Source: Pseudomonadota bacterium (lineage in GTDB: Bacteria > Pseudomonadota > Gammaproteobacteria > Burkholderiales > Burkholderiaceae_C). From it: 14,624 nucleotides of DNA. This document shows positions 7,356-14,158 of this stretch, in pieces. Positions within the stretch are counted from its first letter, which is position 1. The number at the start of each line of letters is the position of its first letter. A program made the position numbers and the translations under genes. The stretch lies in assembly GCA_023415035.1 (NCBI GenBank), contig JAEZLX010000173.1, positions 1-14,624 of the forward strand, given 5' to 3'. The notes beneath the pieces were generated by a model, which saw nothing but the letters and a program-made list of their open reading frames with translations, was not told the DNA's origin and did no database searches.

Positions 7356-7811
7356 ATGGCCGCCTCCGTCCCCCCTCCCCAGCACAACCGCACGCGCTTC
7401 GGTTTGCTGGTGGGTAGCGTGTTCCGCCAGTGGCGCCGGCAGGTCGACATCGCCTTCAGGGACGAAGGCCTGAGCGATGCCACCCGCTCGCCGCTCATCA
7501 CGCTGTACGACCACGGCGAACCCATGCGGCAGAAGGACCTGGCCCAGGCGCTGTACCTGGATACCAGTTCGCTCGTGCGCGTGCTCGCGTACCTGCGCAA
7601 GAGCGGCCTCGTCGACTGGCAGCAGGACCCGCAGGACGGACGCGGCAAGCTCATCACGCTGACGCCGCAGGGCCACGCCACGGCAGCCAGCATCCTGGCC
7701 AGAAGCCTGGACATCGAACGCACCATCCTGGCGGACCTGACGCCCGAAGAGCTGGCCATCACCCAACGCGCGCTGAAAAAGATCTCGCTGCGCTTCCAAG
7801 CCATGGGTTGA
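7356..7811 (+). CDS. MarR-family transcriptional regulator
   Basis: A 151-residue winged helix-turn-helix protein of standard MarR length. The DNA-binding domain runs about 58-105: the recognition helix region is TSSLVRVLAYLRKSGLV (70-86) and the wing is DPQDGRGKLITLTPQGH (91-107), a clear variant of the MarR DPxDxRxKxxxLTxxG pattern. Flanking helices at 12-38 and 108-150 should form the dimer interface. MarR proteins usually repress neighbouring genes and release DNA on binding a ligand, often an aromatic or acyl-CoA compound. The ATG at 7356 has no visible Shine-Dalgarno sequence. It is divergent from the acyl-CoA dehydrogenase and 80 nt upstream of the MFS gene in the same direction. A frame open from 5445 on this strand is shadow of the dehydrogenase gene and was not used. 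Confidence 0.93.
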   Translation: MAASVPPPQHNRTRFGLLVGSVFRQWRRQVDIAFRDEGLSDATRSPLITLYDHGEPMRQKDLAQALYLDTSSLVRVLAYLRKSGLVDWQQDPQDGRGKLITLTPQGHATAASILARSLDIERTILADLTPEELAITQRALKKISLRFQAMG

Positions 7812-7865
7812 CCGCCCGTTGCCCCTGGCTCGCCGCCCCACCCCCATCGAACCGTACGCGCCCGC

Positions 7866-7889
7866 ACCGATTGACCGATTGACCGATTG
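7866..7889 (+). repeat. Three perfect tandem copies of the 8-mer ACCGATTG before the MFS start
   Basis: The unit ACCGATTG occurs at 7866-7873, 7874-7881 and 7882-7889, ending 2 nt before the ATG of the transporter gene. The repeat fills the place where a ribosome-binding site would be, and no AGGA-like sequence is present. The in-frame TGA at 7880-7882 lies inside the repeat. Copy-number change would alter leader length and sequence but not the protein. Confidence 0.9.
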
Positions 7890-7891
7890 AT

Positions 7892-9088
7892 ATGCCATCC
7901 AGTTTCCGATCCCTTGCCCTGCTGAGCTTCGCCATGGTCGTTGGCGTGATGGGCACCGCGCTCATCAGCCCACTCTACGGGCTGTACCGCGAAGCCTGGC
8001 AGCTGCAGGCGGTGGAGGTGTCGCTCATCTACGTGATCTACATGGGGGGCGCCCTGCTGGCGCTGCTGTTCTTCGGCCGCCTGCCCGACCTGCTGGGTTT
8101 CCGCCCCACCATGGTGTGGGCCCTGGCCGCGGCCTGGGTCGGCACGCTGATCTCCATGGTCTCGTGGAATGCCGTGTCGCTGACGGTGGGCCGTTTCATC
8201 GTGGGCGCCTCGTCCAGCATGATCACCACCAGCGCCGCACTGGGTTTCACGCAGGTGGTGCCACGCGAGAAGCGCAGCCGCATGGCCCTGCTCAGCAGCA
8301 CGCTGATTGCCCTCGGCTTCGGAGTCGGACCGCTGATGGGCGGCATCATGGGCCAGTGGGCGCCCTGGCCCCTGGTCACCACCTATATCCCCTCGCTGGC
8401 GCTGGCCCTGCTGGGCATCGTGGGGCTGCGCAAGATCCGGCTGCCTGAGGGGAGTGACACCATCGCCCGGCGCCCGCTGGCAACAGCCGATATCGTTCCC
8501 AGGCTGACCTGGCCCGGCGCCGCCGACTCGGGCGTGTTCGTGCTGACCTGCGCCATGCCCTTCGTGGCCTTTGGCGTGTTCGGCCTGTATGCCTCCATGC
8601 TGCCGCTGTTCCTGGACAGGATGGTCGCCTGGCACGGCCCCGTCGTCAGCGGTACGGCCGTGGCCCTGATCCTGTTCGTGTCGGCGGCGTTCCAGCTCAT
8701 GGCACGCCGCCTGCCCGTGCGCTGGTGCGGCTTTGCCGGTCTGCTGGCCCTGGCCGCCAGCAACGCACTGCTGATGGTCAACCTGATGGTGTCCTCGGCC
8801 ACGCTGTTCTTCAGCGGCGTGCTGCTCACCGCGCTCGGACACGCCCTGACCATGCTCTCGGGCATGAACATGATCAACAAGGTCGCCACCGACCACAACC
8901 GCTCCGGCCTGCTGTCCACCTACCTCGTCGTCGGCTACATCGGCTCGATGCTGCCCATGCTGGGGATCGGCTGGATCGCCGACCGCTGGGGCATGAACGT
9001 GGCGCTCGGCTGCTTCTGCTGCAGCGTGGTGGCGATCTGCGTCGTGAGCGCGGTGCTGTTCAAGCGGCACCCGCGCACCGCGCAGTGA
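7892..9088 (+). CDS. MFS transporter, 12-TM type
   Basis: A 398-residue, very hydrophobic protein with two bundles of about six membrane helices each. Examples lie at 8-30, 42-61, 73-92, 96-118, 131-153 and 160-179, then six more from about 212 to 390, with a polar central loop at 180-208. The MFS motif A is clear in the loop between helices 2 and 3 (GRLPDLLGFRP, 62-72), and a second-half copy reads IADRWG (362-367). It should be a proton-coupled exporter or importer in the inner membrane; the substrate cannot be told. The start at 7892 is the first ATG after an in-frame TGA and gives a sensible N-terminus, but it lacks a Shine-Dalgarno sequence. The gene follows marR by 80 nt and probably shares its control. 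Pairing with marR is common for efflux pumps. Confidence 0.92.
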   Translation: MPSSFRSLALLSFAMVVGVMGTALISPLYGLYREAWQLQAVEVSLIYVIYMGGALLALLFFGRLPDLLGFRPTMVWALAAAWVGTLISMVSWNAVSLTVGRFIVGASSSMITTSAALGFTQVVPREKRSRMALLSSTLIALGFGVGPLMGGIMGQWAPWPLVTTYIPSLALALLGIVGLRKIRLPEGSDTIARRPLATADIVPRLTWPGAADSGVFVLTCAMPFVAFGVFGLYASMLPLFLDRMVAWHGPVVSGTAVALILFVSAAFQLMARRLPVRWCGFAGLLALAASNALLMVNLMVSSATLFFSGVLLTALGHALTMLSGMNMINKVATDHNRSGLLSTYLVVGYIGSMLPMLGIGWIADRWGMNVALGCFCCSVVAICVVSAVLFKRHPRTAQ

Positions 9089-9102
9089 TCCGCACCGGCA
9101 GC

Positions 9103-9144
9103 AAAAGAAGGCCCCGCGCAGACCTTGCAGTCCGTGCGGGGCTT
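9103..9144 (-). terminator. Hairpin terminator between convergent thiolase and MFS genes
   Basis: GCCCCGC (9111-9117) pairs with GCGGGGC (9136-9142), and GAC/GTC inside the loop can extend the stem. Read on the minus strand the stem is followed by CTTCTTTT, a T-rich tail, so it best serves the thiolase operon that stops at 9177. On the plus strand it follows the MFS stop by about 20 nt but lacks a good T-run. Confidence 0.65.
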
Positions 9145-9176
9145 CCCGGAAGTCAACGCCTGCTGGTCGCCAGCGC

Positions 9177-10352
9177 TTACAGCACTTCGAACACGCCGGC
9201 GGCACCCATGCCGCCGCCAATGCACATCGTCACGCACACGCGCCTGGCGCCGCGACGCTTGCCCTCAATGAGCGCATGCCCCGTCAGTCGCTGGCCCGAA
9301 ACGCCATAGGGGTGGCCCAGGGCGATGGCGCCGCCATTGACATTGAGGCGATCGGCCGGAATGCCCAGCTTGTCACGGCAGTAGAGCACCTGCACGGCAA
9401 AAGCCTCGTTGAGCTCCCACAGGTCGATGTCGTCCACCGTCAGACCCAGGCGCGAGAGTACCTTGGGCACGGCGAACACCGGGCCGATGCCCATCTCGTC
9501 CGGCTCGCAGCCGGCCACGGCAAACCCCAGGAATCGGCCCAGGGGCTTGAGACCCTTCCTCTCGGCCACCGATTCGTCCATCACCACACAGGCGCCGGCA
9601 CCGTCAGAGAACTGGCTGGCGTTGCCCGCCGCCACAAGGCCTCCGGGGAGCGCCGGGCGGATGCCGCTGATGGCCTCGACCGTCGTGCCGGGACGGATGC
9701 CTTCGTCCTTCTCCACGGTCACTTCGCGCGTGACCAGGCCCAGCGTCTTGTCGGCCACGCCCATGGTCACGGTGATGGGAACGATCTCGTCCCTGAACCT
9801 GCCGGCCTCCTGGGCAGCCGCGGCCTTCTGCTGGCTGGCGGCGCCGTACTCGTCCATCGCCTCGCGACCGATGTGATAGCGCTTGGCCACCTGCTCGGCG
9901 GTCTGCAGCATGCTCCAGTAGATTTCGGGCTTGACCTTGTCCAGCGACAGGTCGCGCAGCATGTGCTGGTTCATTTCCTGCTGCACGCAGGAGATGCTTT
10001 CCACGCCGCCGGCCACGTAGATGCTGCCCTCGCCGGCGATGATGCGTTGCGCCGCCAGCGCGATGGTCTGCAGCCCCGACGAGCAGAAACGGTTGACGGT
10101 CATGCCCGAGACGGAAACGGGCAGGCCGGCCTTGAGCGCGATCTGGCGCGCGATGTTGGCGCCGGTGGCACCCTCTGGTGTCGCACAGCCCATGATCACG
10201 TCCTCGACCTCGGCCGGGTCGATGCCGGCGCGCTGCACGGCGTGCTGGACCACGTGACCGCCCAGCGTGGTGCCATGGGTCATGTTGAAGGAGCCCTTCC
10301 AGCTCTTGGCCAAGGGCGTGCGGGCAGTGGAGACGATGACAGCGTTGGTCAT
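9177..10352 (-). CDS. Thiolase (acetyl-CoA C-acyltransferase)
   Basis: A full-length 391-residue thiolase. The nucleophile is Cys90 in NRFCSSGLQ; the second set is NEAFAVQ, His347 in NGGAIALGHPYG, and Cys377 in CIGGGMGAA. It should cleave 3-ketoacyl-CoA with CoA to acetyl-CoA and a shortened acyl-CoA, the last step of beta-oxidation, although biosynthetic acetoacetyl-CoA thiolases share these motifs. The pairing with a hydratase/dehydrogenase gene argues for degradation. The GHPYG form is, from memory, seen in FadA-like enzymes, where many biosynthetic ones have GHPLG or GHPIG. The ATG at 10352 has GAGGAAG just upstream, and the gene starts 36 nt after the upstream gene stops. A hairpin terminator follows. 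Confidence 0.95.
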   Translation of the reverse strand: MTNAVIVSTARTPLAKSWKGSFNMTHGTTLGGHVVQHAVQRAGIDPAEVEDVIMGCATPEGATGANIARQIALKAGLPVSVSGMTVNRFCSSGLQTIALAAQRIIAGEGSIYVAGGVESISCVQQEMNQHMLRDLSLDKVKPEIYWSMLQTAEQVAKRYHIGREAMDEYGAASQQKAAAAQEAGRFRDEIVPITVTMGVADKTLGLVTREVTVEKDEGIRPGTTVEAISGIRPALPGGLVAAGNASQFSDGAGACVVMDESVAERKGLKPLGRFLGFAVAGCEPDEMGIGPVFAVPKVLSRLGLTVDDIDLWELNEAFAVQVLYCRDKLGIPADRLNVNGGAIALGHPYGVSGQRLTGHALIEGKRRGARRVCVTMCIGGGMGAAGVFEVL

Positions 10353-10388
10353 GATGGTTTCTTCCTCAATGCGTGATTCGTGCGGTCA

Positions 10389-12500
10389 TCAGAACGTCTT
10401 GCCTTCGGCCGCGAGACGGGCCAGCAGCGGCGCAGGTTCCCAGAACTTCGCATCGTCCAGCGGGTTCTTCCGGAAGCGCTTCATGGCCTGCACCACGTTG
10501 AACAGCCCCACCTCGTTGGCATAGTTCAGCGGACCGCCGCGGTGCACCGGGAAGCCGTAGCCGAAGATGTAGACCACGTCGATGTCGCTGGCCTTGTTGG
10601 CGATGCCCTCCTCCAGGATGTGGGCGGCCTCGTTGACCAGGCTGAACACCAGGCGCTGCACGATCTCCTCGTCGGAGATCTTGCGCGGCGTGATGCCCTG
10701 CGCCTTGCGGTGCTCCTCGATCATCTGCACCACCTCCGCATTCGGGATGGCGTCGCGCTTGCCGGGCACGTAGTCGTACCAGCCCTTGCCCACCTTCTGG
10801 CCGAAGCGCCCCTTCTCGCACAGCAGGTCGGCGGTCTTGCTGTACTTCATGTCGGGATATTCCTGGTAGCGGCGCTTGCGGATCGCCCAGCCGATGTCGT
10901 TGCCGGCCAGATCGCCCATGCGGAACGGCCCCATGGCAAAGCCGAACTTCTCGATCGCCTTGTCGACCTGCTCGGGCGTGCAGCCCTCGTCCAGCAGGAA
11001 GCCGGCCTGACGCGCGTACTGCTCGATCATGCGGTTGCCGATGAAGCCGTCGCACACGCCGGAAACCACGGCCACCTTCTTGATCTTCTTCGCGACGGCC
11101 ATCACGGTGGCCATCACGTCCTTGGCCGTCGCGTCGCCGCGCACCACCTCCAGCAGTTTCATCACGTTGGCCGGACTGAAGAAGTGCAGTCCCACCACGT
11201 CCTGTGGCCGCCGGGTGAAGGCCGCGATCTTGTTCAGGTCCAGCGTCGAGGTGTTGGACGCCAGGATGGCGCCGGGCTTCATCACCTCGTCGAGCTTGCG
11301 GAACACGGTTTCCTTGACGCCCAGCTCCTCGAACACCGCCTCGATCACGAGATCGGCGTCCTTGATGTCGTCGTAGCTGAGCGTGGTCGTCAGCAGGGCC
11401 ATGCGCTGCTCGTACTTGTCCTGCTTGAGCTTGCCCTTCTTGACCTGGGCCTCGTAGTTCTTGCGCATCACGCCGACGCCGCGGTCCAGCGCCTCCTGGC
11501 TGGTCTCCAGGATCGTGACCGGGATGCCGGCATTGAGGAAGTTCATCGAAATGCCACCGCCCATGGTGCCCGCGCCAATCACCGCCACCTTGCGGATCTC
11601 GCGCCTGGGCGTGTCTTCCGGCACATCGGGAATCTTGCTGGCGGCTCGCTCGGCCGTGAACAGGTGGCGCAGCGCACGGCACTCGGGCGTCCACATCAGG
11701 TTGATGAAGATCTCCCGCTCGTAGGTCATGCCGTCGGCGAACTTCTTCTTCGTTGCCGCCTCGACGGCGTCCACGCACTTGAGGGGTGCCGGGAAGTTCC
11801 TGGCCATGCCGCCAACCATGTTGCGCGCGAACTGGAAGTAGGCGTCGCCATCCTTGTGGCCGCAGGGCAGGTCACGCACCAGCGGATATGCAGAGCCGTC
11901 GGCAGCGTGCCTGGCGGCCACCTCCCGCGCCAGCGCCAGCGCTTCGTCCAGCAGCGTTTCGGCTGACGCCGCCATTTTGTCGAACAGCTTCTGGCCCGGC
12001 AGTTGCGCCAGCATCTCGCTCTTGACCGGTTCGCCACTGACGATCATGTTCAGCGCGGCCTCCACGCCCAGCACACGCGGCAGGCGCTGCGTGCCGCCGG
12101 CACCGGGGATCAGGCCCAGCTTCACCTCGGGCAGGGCCACGTTGGCGCCCGGCGCGGCGATGCGGTAGTGCGCGCCCAGCGCCAGCTCCAGACCGCCACC
12201 CATGACGACACTGTGCACGGCGGCCACGACCGGCTTGGCGGTCTTTTCGACACGCGCGATCACCGACAGCAGGTTGGGCTCCTGAATGGCCTTGGGCGTG
12301 CCGAACTCGCGGATGTCGGCACCACCCGAGAAAGCCTTGCCGGCGCCCGTGAGCACGATGGCCTTGACCGCCGGATCGGCTTCCGCCTTCTCCAGCCCGT
12401 CCACGATCGCCTGGCGGGTCGCCAGGCCCAGACCGTTGACCGGCGGATTGTTCAACGTGATGACGGCCACATCGTCGTGGACCTTGTACTCTGCGGTCAT
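10389..12500 (-). CDS. Bifunctional enoyl-CoA hydratase / 3-hydroxyacyl-CoA dehydrogenase (FadB/FadJ type)
   Basis: A 703-residue fusion enzyme that performs steps 2 and 3 of beta-oxidation. The N-terminal crotonase domain (about 1-190) has the oxyanion region FSGGADI (57-63), Glu105 in GGGLELAL and Glu125 in PEVKLGLIPGAGGTQR, matching the two catalytic glutamates of hydratases. The NAD-binding domain begins with VAVIGAGTMGGG (305-316). The dehydrogenase pair is His439 and Glu451 in GLHFFSPANVMKLLEVV, then GFIGNRM (485-491) opens the C-terminal helical domains. Length is close to E. coli FadB/FadJ (about 715-730). Without a separate subunit test I do not assign fadB or fadJ. The ATG at 12500 has AGGAG 5 nt upstream. 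It is the first gene of a two-gene unit with the thiolase and has a promoter and operator upstream. Confidence 0.96.
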   Translation of the reverse strand: MTAEYKVHDDVAVITLNNPPVNGLGLATRQAIVDGLEKAEADPAVKAIVLTGAGKAFSGGADIREFGTPKAIQEPNLLSVIARVEKTAKPVVAAVHSVVMGGGLELALGAHYRIAAPGANVALPEVKLGLIPGAGGTQRLPRVLGVEAALNMIVSGEPVKSEMLAQLPGQKLFDKMAASAETLLDEALALAREVAARHAADGSAYPLVRDLPCGHKDGDAYFQFARNMVGGMARNFPAPLKCVDAVEAATKKKFADGMTYEREIFINLMWTPECRALRHLFTAERAASKIPDVPEDTPRREIRKVAVIGAGTMGGGISMNFLNAGIPVTILETSQEALDRGVGVMRKNYEAQVKKGKLKQDKYEQRMALLTTTLSYDDIKDADLVIEAVFEELGVKETVFRKLDEVMKPGAILASNTSTLDLNKIAAFTRRPQDVVGLHFFSPANVMKLLEVVRGDATAKDVMATVMAVAKKIKKVAVVSGVCDGFIGNRMIEQYARQAGFLLDEGCTPEQVDKAIEKFGFAMGPFRMGDLAGNDIGWAIRKRRYQEYPDMKYSKTADLLCEKGRFGQKVGKGWYDYVPGKRDAIPNAEVVQMIEEHRKAQGITPRKISDEEIVQRLVFSLVNEAAHILEEGIANKASDIDVVYIFGYGFPVHRGGPLNYANEVGLFNVVQAMKRFRKNPLDDAKFWEPAPLLARLAAEGKTF

Positions 12501-12538
12501 GGAATCTCCTCTGTTGGGTGGCCCAGGTGGGCTCGCTC

Positions 12539-12562
12539 AAAAACGAACGATCGTACGATTTT
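12539..12562. promoter_or_regulatory. TetR-like pseudo-palindromic operator upstream of the hydratase/dehydrogenase-thiolase unit
   Basis: A 24-bp inverted repeat with 20 of 24 positions symmetric. The core is ACGATCGT (12547-12554), with CG pairs at 12544-12545 and 12556-12557 and AAAA/TTTT outer arms. It overlaps the predicted -10 and transcription start, the typical place for a repressor. The size and symmetry suit a TetR-family regulator such as those reported for fatty-acid genes of betaproteobacteria; no such regulator is in the window. It is unlike the palindrome near marR. Confidence 0.6.
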
Positions 12563-12585
12563 AGGAAAACCGCCCGGAGCGGCAA
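12558..12585 (-). promoter_or_regulatory. Sigma70-like promoter of the hydratase/dehydrogenase-thiolase unit
   Basis: On the minus strand, TTGCCG (12580-12585) and TAAAAT (12558-12563) are separated by 16 nt, a good match to -35/-10 elements. The start of transcription would fall inside the pseudo-palindrome, about 50 nt before the ATG at 12500. The 12501-12623 spacer is otherwise without a gene. Confidence 0.5.
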
Positions 12586-12586
12586 G

Positions 12587-12615
12587 CGGGCATTGTCGCG
12601 TAGAGGTCATGCCCG
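12587..12615 (-). repeat. Inverted repeat after livF
   Basis: CGGGCAT (12587-12593) and ATGCCCG (12609-12615) are perfect 7-bp inverted arms with a 15-nt spacer, starting 9 nt after the livF stop. It could act as a weak terminator or 3'-end stabiliser for the liv transcript. No T-run follows directly, so Rho-independent termination is doubtful. Confidence 0.35.
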
Positions 12616-12623
12616 AAGCGGGG

Positions 12624-13319
12624 TCAAACCTCCAGCCATTCCTTGCGGATGTAAGGGTCGGCGCGCAGACCGTCAGGGGTGCCGTCGAACACGATGCTGC
12701 CGTGCCCCATCACCAGCGCACGGTCGGATATGCTCATCGCGATCGTGAGCTTCTGCTCGATCAGCAGCACCGACACACCCCGCGCCTTGAGCTTTTGCAG
12801 GTATTCGCCCACCAGCTCGACGATCTTGGGTGCCAGACCTTCGGTCGGCTCGTCGATGATGATCAGGTCCGGGTCGCCCATCAGGGTGCGACAGAGCGTG
12901 AGCATCTGCTGCTCGCCGCCCGAGAGCACGCCCGCCTCGGTGTGCTGGCGCTCCTTCAGGCGAGGGAACATCGCGTACATGTCATCGAAGCTCCAGCGCG
13001 CATTCTTCGCACGACCCTTCTGGCCCAGCATCAGGTTCTGGTGCACCGTGAGCTTGGGAAACACGTCGCGGTTCTCGGGCACATAACCGATTCCCAGGTG
13101 CGCCACCTCGAATGGCTTGCGACCGCGGATGTCCTGCCCCTTCCAGTCGATCACGCCCTCGCACTCGACCAGGCCCATGATGGCCTTGGCCGTGGTCGAT
13201 CGCCCCGAGCCGTTGCGGCCGAGCAGGGCCACGATCTCGCCCTCGCGCACGTCGAAACTCACACCGTGCAGGACGTGGCTCTTGCCGTAGTAGGCGTGCA
13301 GGTTGTTGACTCTCAGCAT
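12624..13319 (-). CDS. livF: Liv-type ABC transporter ATP-binding protein LivF, with Arg in Walker A
   Basis: A 231-residue ABC ATPase of LivF length, the second ATPase of a branched-chain amino-acid type (HAAT) importer; it acts on the cytoplasmic side of the membrane. Walker A reads GRNGSGRS (34-41), so the usual lysine is Arg40. The signature LSGGEQQ (132-138) is canonical, and Walker B is LIIIDEPTEGLAP (152-164) with Glu157. The H-loop position, after LLIE, is Gln189 rather than His, as in many LivF proteins. Start: ATG at 13319 was chosen over 13325, because the AGGAG of the leader sits 7 nt before the former and only 1 nt before the latter. It follows livG by 11 nt, with the ribosome site overlapping the livG stop. 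Confidence 0.94.
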   Translation of the reverse strand: MLRVNNLHAYYGKSHVLHGVSFDVREGEIVALLGRNGSGRSTTAKAIMGLVECEGVIDWKGQDIRGRKPFEVAHLGIGYVPENRDVFPKLTVHQNLMLGQKGRAKNARWSFDDMYAMFPRLKERQHTEAGVLSGGEQQMLTLCRTLMGDPDLIIIDEPTEGLAPKIVELVGEYLQKLKARGVSVLLIEQKLTIAMSISDRALVMGHGSIVFDGTPDGLRADPYIRKEWLEV

Positions 13320-13330
13320 CGCCATGCTCC

Positions 13331-14158
13331 TCAATGTCCTGCCGCGGCGGCCTGCTGCTCGGCCAGCACCGATCCCAGGTAGGCCTCCTGCACCTTGGGA
13401 TTGGCCCGCACGGCTTCCGGCGTGTCGAAGGCGATGACCTCGCCGTACACCACCACCGCGATCTTGTCGGCCAGACCGAAGACCACCCCCATGTCGTGCT
13501 CCACCGTCAGGAGCGTCTTGCCCACCGTCACTTCGCGGATCAGGTCGATGAAGCGGGTCGTCTCGCTCTTGCTCATCCCGGCCGTGGGCTCGTCCAACAG
13601 GATCACGTTGGCTCCCCCGGCGATGGTGATGCCGATCTCCAGCGCTCGCTGCTCGGCATAGGTCAGGTTCATGGCCAGCGTGTCGCGCTTCTTGTCGAGC
13701 CTGATCATCTGCAGCAGCTCCTCGGCACGCCCGTTGGCATCGTCCATTCCCGCCAGGAAGCGGAACAGCGTATAGCGGTAGCCCAGGCTCCACAGCACAC
13801 CGCAGCGCAGGTTCTCGAACACGCTGAGTTTCGGGAAGATGTTGGTGATCTGGAAACTGCGCGAGAGCCCGAGGCGGTTGATCTCGTAGGGTTTCCTGCC
13901 GTCGATACGCGTGCCGTTGAGGATCACCTCGCCGCTGGTGGGCGCAAAGCGCCCCGAGATCAGATTGAACAGCGTGGACTTGCCCGCGCCGTTGGGGCCG
14001 ATGATGGCCACCCGCTCGCCCGCGCGCACCGCCAGGTTCGCGCCGCGGATGATCTCGGTCTTGCCAAAGCTCTTGCGCAGGTCGCGCAGCTCCAGCACGA
14101 AATTGCCTGCCTTTTGCTCCCGTGCCGCCGCTGCCGGTGAAATCGCGGTTGCCGTCAT
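13331..14158 (-). CDS. livG: Liv-type ABC transporter ATP-binding protein LivG
   Basis: A 275-residue ABC ATPase of LivG type, partner of LivF. Walker A is GPNGAGKS (54-61), intact. The Q-loop is Gln103 in RSFQITNIF, Walker B is VILLDEPTAG (185-194) and the H-loop is His221 in VEHDMGVV. The signature segment reads LTYAEQRALEI (165-175), degenerate relative to LSGGQ; LivG proteins generally vary here. The N-terminal 18 residues are Ala-rich and precede the ABC fold. The C-terminal tail (265-275) is also Ala-rich. The ATG at 14158 shares an ATGA overlap with the livM stop, so translation is probably coupled; GGGAGA is just upstream. The transported compound is not identifiable from the ATPases. 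Confidence 0.95.
   Translation of the reverse strand: MTATAISPAAAAREQKAGNFVLELRDLRKSFGKTEIIRGANLAVRAGERVAIIGPNGAGKSTLFNLISGRFAPTSGEVILNGTRIDGRKPYEINRLGLSRSFQITNIFPKLSVFENLRCGVLWSLGYRYTLFRFLAGMDDANGRAEELLQMIRLDKKRDTLAMNLTYAEQRALEIGITIAGGANVILLDEPTAGMSKSETTRFIDLIREVTVGKTLLTVEHDMGVVFGLADKIAVVVYGEVIAFDTPEAVRANPKVQEAYLGSVLAEQQAAAAGH

Noticed and set aside
7199..9220. A 673-codon minus-strand open frame opposite the MFS and marR genes.
   Set aside because: The translation is a low-complexity run of His, Gln, Gly and Ala, a shadow of GC-rich coding on the other strand. The MFS protein has proper helices and motif A.
10366..11966. Long open frames overlapping the hydratase/dehydrogenase gene on both strands.
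   Set aside because: They cover domains with intact catalytic residues in the 703-residue gene, have no recognisable motifs, and show shadow-type composition.
12003..13382. A 459-codon plus-strand open frame across livF and the livF-hydratase spacer.
   Set aside because: It is antisense to livF and has no domain. The spacer it crosses has promoter and operator features for the opposite strand.
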